This document shows positions 6,471-8,165 of a DNA stretch of 8,165 nucleotides, piece after piece. Within the stretch, counting starts at the first letter, position 1. Each line of letters opens with the position of its first letter. This DNA comes from Bacteroidota bacterium (GTDB lineage: Bacteria > Bacteroidota > Ignavibacteria > Palsa-1295), in assembly GCA_025363505.1 (NCBI GenBank), contig JANYDV010000198.1, positions 1-8,165 on the forward strand, in the 5' to 3' direction. Under the pieces are notes generated by a model, which ran no database searches, was not told the DNA's origin, and saw nothing but the letters and a program-made list of their open reading frames with translations. The translations under genes and the position numbers were made by a program.

Positions 6471-7396
6471 ATACATTACCGTTTTCAAGAAATATTCGAA
6501 CAGCGATGACTGGATGCGGAAGTCCGGGCGCACCTTGTTGGAGTTGCAGTGGTGAGTTTGACTTAATTAAGAAAAAAGCAAATACATCTGTTATACAAAA
6601 AGCACCTAATACTTTACCTGATAGCTGTCTTAGGCTTAGGGGGTGGTCTTCTGGTACACTGAATACGAAAGAGCAATATAAAATGAGATATGATTCACTG
6701 AGAAGATATGTTGAGAGTTGTGCTGTTTCGGATAATGATTGGTCAAGTCATGCGTTCCTTTATCTTGACAATGCGGTTCAGCAATATGATCCCGATGATA
6801 CTACTAGATACGACCGTTATCGTGAGTGGATGATTTCTGTACTATACTTGAACACTACTAATCCTTATTACTATTGCAATTGTTTAGGTTCCATTGCCGG
6901 AACTTATCAATACGGGAAGTACTATTCCACAAACGCAGGACTTGCAGTATTTAAATATCTTCGAACAATAAAACCATGTGATGATAAAGGACTTGAAGAA
7001 GAAATTACAAAAGATAGTCTTGCCCTTCTTAAAAGACGTCTTGACACTACTATCCCATCTCTCGAAGACCTCGGTCTTGGTTTTTTGCTGACTCATAATA
7101 GTGTTTCACCAAGCACAGCTTTACCAACAATCTTTCTCGCATCATTCACATCCTCACCAAACCCATTCAAAACTGAGACGACATTGTCGTTTGAGTTGAA
7201 TCGGATGGCTTATGTTACTGTCGAGGTATTTGATCCATTGGGTCGTAAGGTATGGGGCGACGATCATGGCTACTCGCTTGACAAAGGCATTCACACCGTT
7301 CATCTCGACGGCTCCAAATTTTCGAGCGGCGCGTATTACGCGCGCATCTCAACCGGCTTCGGTGAAGTAAAGACTTTAAAACTCGTTAAACAATAA
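6413..7396 (+). CDS. Secreted cysteine-containing protein with T9SS type A sorting domain
   Basis: This is a 327-residue exported protein. Residues 1-22 form a Sec signal peptide (Lys2, hydrophobic core IILVALLSFF); Cys14 lacks a lipobox, so signal peptidase I cleavage is expected. Residues about 30-210 form a domain I do not recognise, with cysteines at 35, 42, 45, 72, 103, 154, 156 and 189 that could form disulfides outside the cell. A helical YDSLRRYVESC stretch lies at 93-103 and TRYDRYREWMISVLYLNTT at 131-149. A linker PSLEDLGLGFLL (215-226) leads to a type IX sorting domain at 249-327: PNPF, VEVFDPLGRKV, SGAYYARIS and the final LKLVKQ. The protein should therefore cross the outer membrane by the T9SS and have this domain removed or used for anchoring. 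It begins five bases after the relic's stop, without a Shine-Dalgarno sequence, and is followed at the same spacing by a paralogue. Its function is unknown. Confidence 0.9.
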   Translation: MKSIILVALLSFFCWQSTGYTLPFSRNIRTAMTGCGSPGAPCWSCSGEFDLIKKKANTSVIQKAPNTLPDSCLRLRGWSSGTLNTKEQYKMRYDSLRRYVESCAVSDNDWSSHAFLYLDNAVQQYDPDDTTRYDRYREWMISVLYLNTTNPYYYCNCLGSIAGTYQYGKYYSTNAGLAVFKYLRTIKPCDDKGLEEEITKDSLALLKRRLDTTIPSLEDLGLGFLLTHNSVSPSTALPTIFLASFTSSPNPFKTETTLSFELNRMAYVTVEVFDPLGRKVWGDDHGYSLDKGIHTVHLDGSKFSSGAYYARISTGFGEVKTLKLVKQ

Positions 7397-7459
7397 CGCT
7401 GATGAAAAGTATAATCCTGCTCGCACTGCTGGGTGTTTTTTGCTGGCAAAGCACGGGCT
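7375..7459 (+). repeat. Tandem-array junction repeat, copy 2
   Basis: This is the second copy of the junction block. It covers the last seven codons of the first gene, its TAA stop, the spacer CGCTG, and the ATG and signal-peptide region of the second gene. It differs from copy 1 at six of 85 positions. Confidence 0.9.
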
Positions 7460-8165
7460 CTGCCTTAGCGTTGTCAAGAAATATTCAAACAGTAATGACT
7501 GGTTGTGGTAGACCCTCCGAAACAAATTGTACGGATATTAATTATACTTCAACTGGAGACTTGAGTGCATTGGCAACATTTTCAGGTGTTGGATGTGGTG
7601 GTTCGTTACGGCGGGATCACGGAAATAATCCAACCCCACTAAGTGTTCAAGTTGATGACCGCTGTAAGAGACTAAAACAATACCAGGGGGGAAGTAGGAA
7701 TACAGAAGCAGAGTATTCAGAACAGTATGACTCATTAAGAAAATATATTGAGTTATGCGCTAATGATGAGGGTTCTTTTCATGCGTTTCCAAAATTGACA
7801 TTAGCTGTACAAGAAACAAACCAAGGTGATACATCAAGATATAATCGCTATCGTGATTGGCTTATCTCGGATCTTTATCTGAATACAACAGACCCATATT
7901 ATTTCTGTGGTGATCTTGAGGCAGTAATGGGCACATACGGGTATGGTAAATGGAACATCCCCAATGCCAGTTTGGCAATCATGAAATATTTGATGGATAA
8001 CCCATATTGTAATGATGAAGGCTTACAGACACTATACAAGAACACCATCAGGAGTCGTCATGATACTTGGGTTAGTCGTGGTAGTGATCCGAAACATCCT
8101 GAGGATACCACCTTACCCTCACTTGAAGATTTGGGGCTGGGATTCTTGTTGCATAATACTGTGAC
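7402..8165 (+). CDS. Second tandem paralogue, secreted protein (3'-truncated)
   Basis: Translation from the ATG at 7402 stays open to the window edge, giving 254 codons; the 3' end lies outside. The product is a clear paralogue of the preceding gene. Its signal peptide is nearly the same up to residue 19 (MKSIILLALL, then GVFCWQSTGS) and then offers an ALA cleavage site at 21-23. The TGCG motif is at 33-36, YDSLRKYIELC at 109-119, SRYNRYRDWLISDLYLNTT at 145-163, PYYFC at 165-169 and PSLEDLGLGFLL at 239-250. Cysteines 35, 43, 88, 119, 169 and 203 correspond well to cysteines of the neighbour. Residues 37-90 have diverged strongly, and about 20 extra residues precede the linker. A T9SS sorting domain is expected just beyond the edge but is not seen. 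The two genes are five bases apart and probably co-transcribed. Confidence 0.9.
   Translation, partial: MKSIILLALLGVFCWQSTGSALALSRNIQTVMTGCGRPSETNCTDINYTSTGDLSALATFSGVGCGGSLRRDHGNNPTPLSVQVDDRCKRLKQYQGGSRNTEAEYSEQYDSLRKYIELCANDEGSFHAFPKLTLAVQETNQGDTSRYNRYRDWLISDLYLNTTDPYYFCGDLEAVMGTYGYGKWNIPNASLAIMKYLMDNPYCNDEGLQTLYKNTIRSRHDTWVSRGSDPKHPEDTTLPSLEDLGLGFLLHNTV

Noticed and set aside
6413..6480. Lipoprotein signal at Cys14 of the array proteins
   Set aside because: The residues before Cys14 (SFF or GVF) do not form a lipobox, and a normal signal peptidase I site follows, most clearly ALA in the second gene.
6386..7459. An insertion sequence or transposon bounded by the 85-bp repeats
   Set aside because: The repeats contain the end of one gene and the start of the next, there is no transposase and no terminal inverted repeat. 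Tandem gene duplication explains them fully.

Overview
The window most likely comes from a Gram-negative bacterium of the Bacteroidota/Chlorobiota group, possibly a Kapabacteria- or Ignavibacteria-like lineage. Three things suggest this. Two tandem secreted proteins are present, one of which ends in a type A sorting domain of the type IX secretion system (T9SS). The malate dehydrogenase is the LDH-like type known from green sulfur bacteria and relatives. No gene has a recognisable Shine-Dalgarno sequence. The lineage is inferred from motifs, not from any search.

Layout. At 1-1104 (+) is the 3' part of an FAD-dependent oxidase resembling DprE1, whose stop codon directly abuts the stop of a convergent lipoprotein gene (1105-1893, -). 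Next, on the minus strand, come mdh (2027-2953), followed by a clear hairpin terminator (1983-2006), and a small DUF2007-type gene (3088-3339). Divergent from that gene is a large asparagine-synthetase-like protein (3421-5202, +) that lacks the N-terminal catalytic cysteine. Its stop overlaps by 4 bp the stop of a convergent ligase-associated-type metallo-beta-lactamase exonuclease (5199-6164, -, TTG start).

From about 6321 to the right edge runs a tandem array of secreted, cysteine-containing proteins on the plus strand. It consists of a decayed C-terminal relic (6321-6407), one complete gene (6413-7396) and a second paralogue cut by the window end (7402-8165). The junctions between units are near-identical: stop, five bases, then ATG. 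The two complete junctions are exactly 989 bp apart.

The left two thirds is a set of mostly unrelated housekeeping and accessory genes on alternating strands, with no evident shared pathway. The right third is the most unusual part: a lineage-type family of exported proteins of unknown role that appears to expand and contract by recombination between its repeated junctions. The asparagine-synthetase-like protein without a glutaminase cysteine is the second most interesting item. No RNA genes, CRISPR arrays, insertion sequences or attachment sites were seen.
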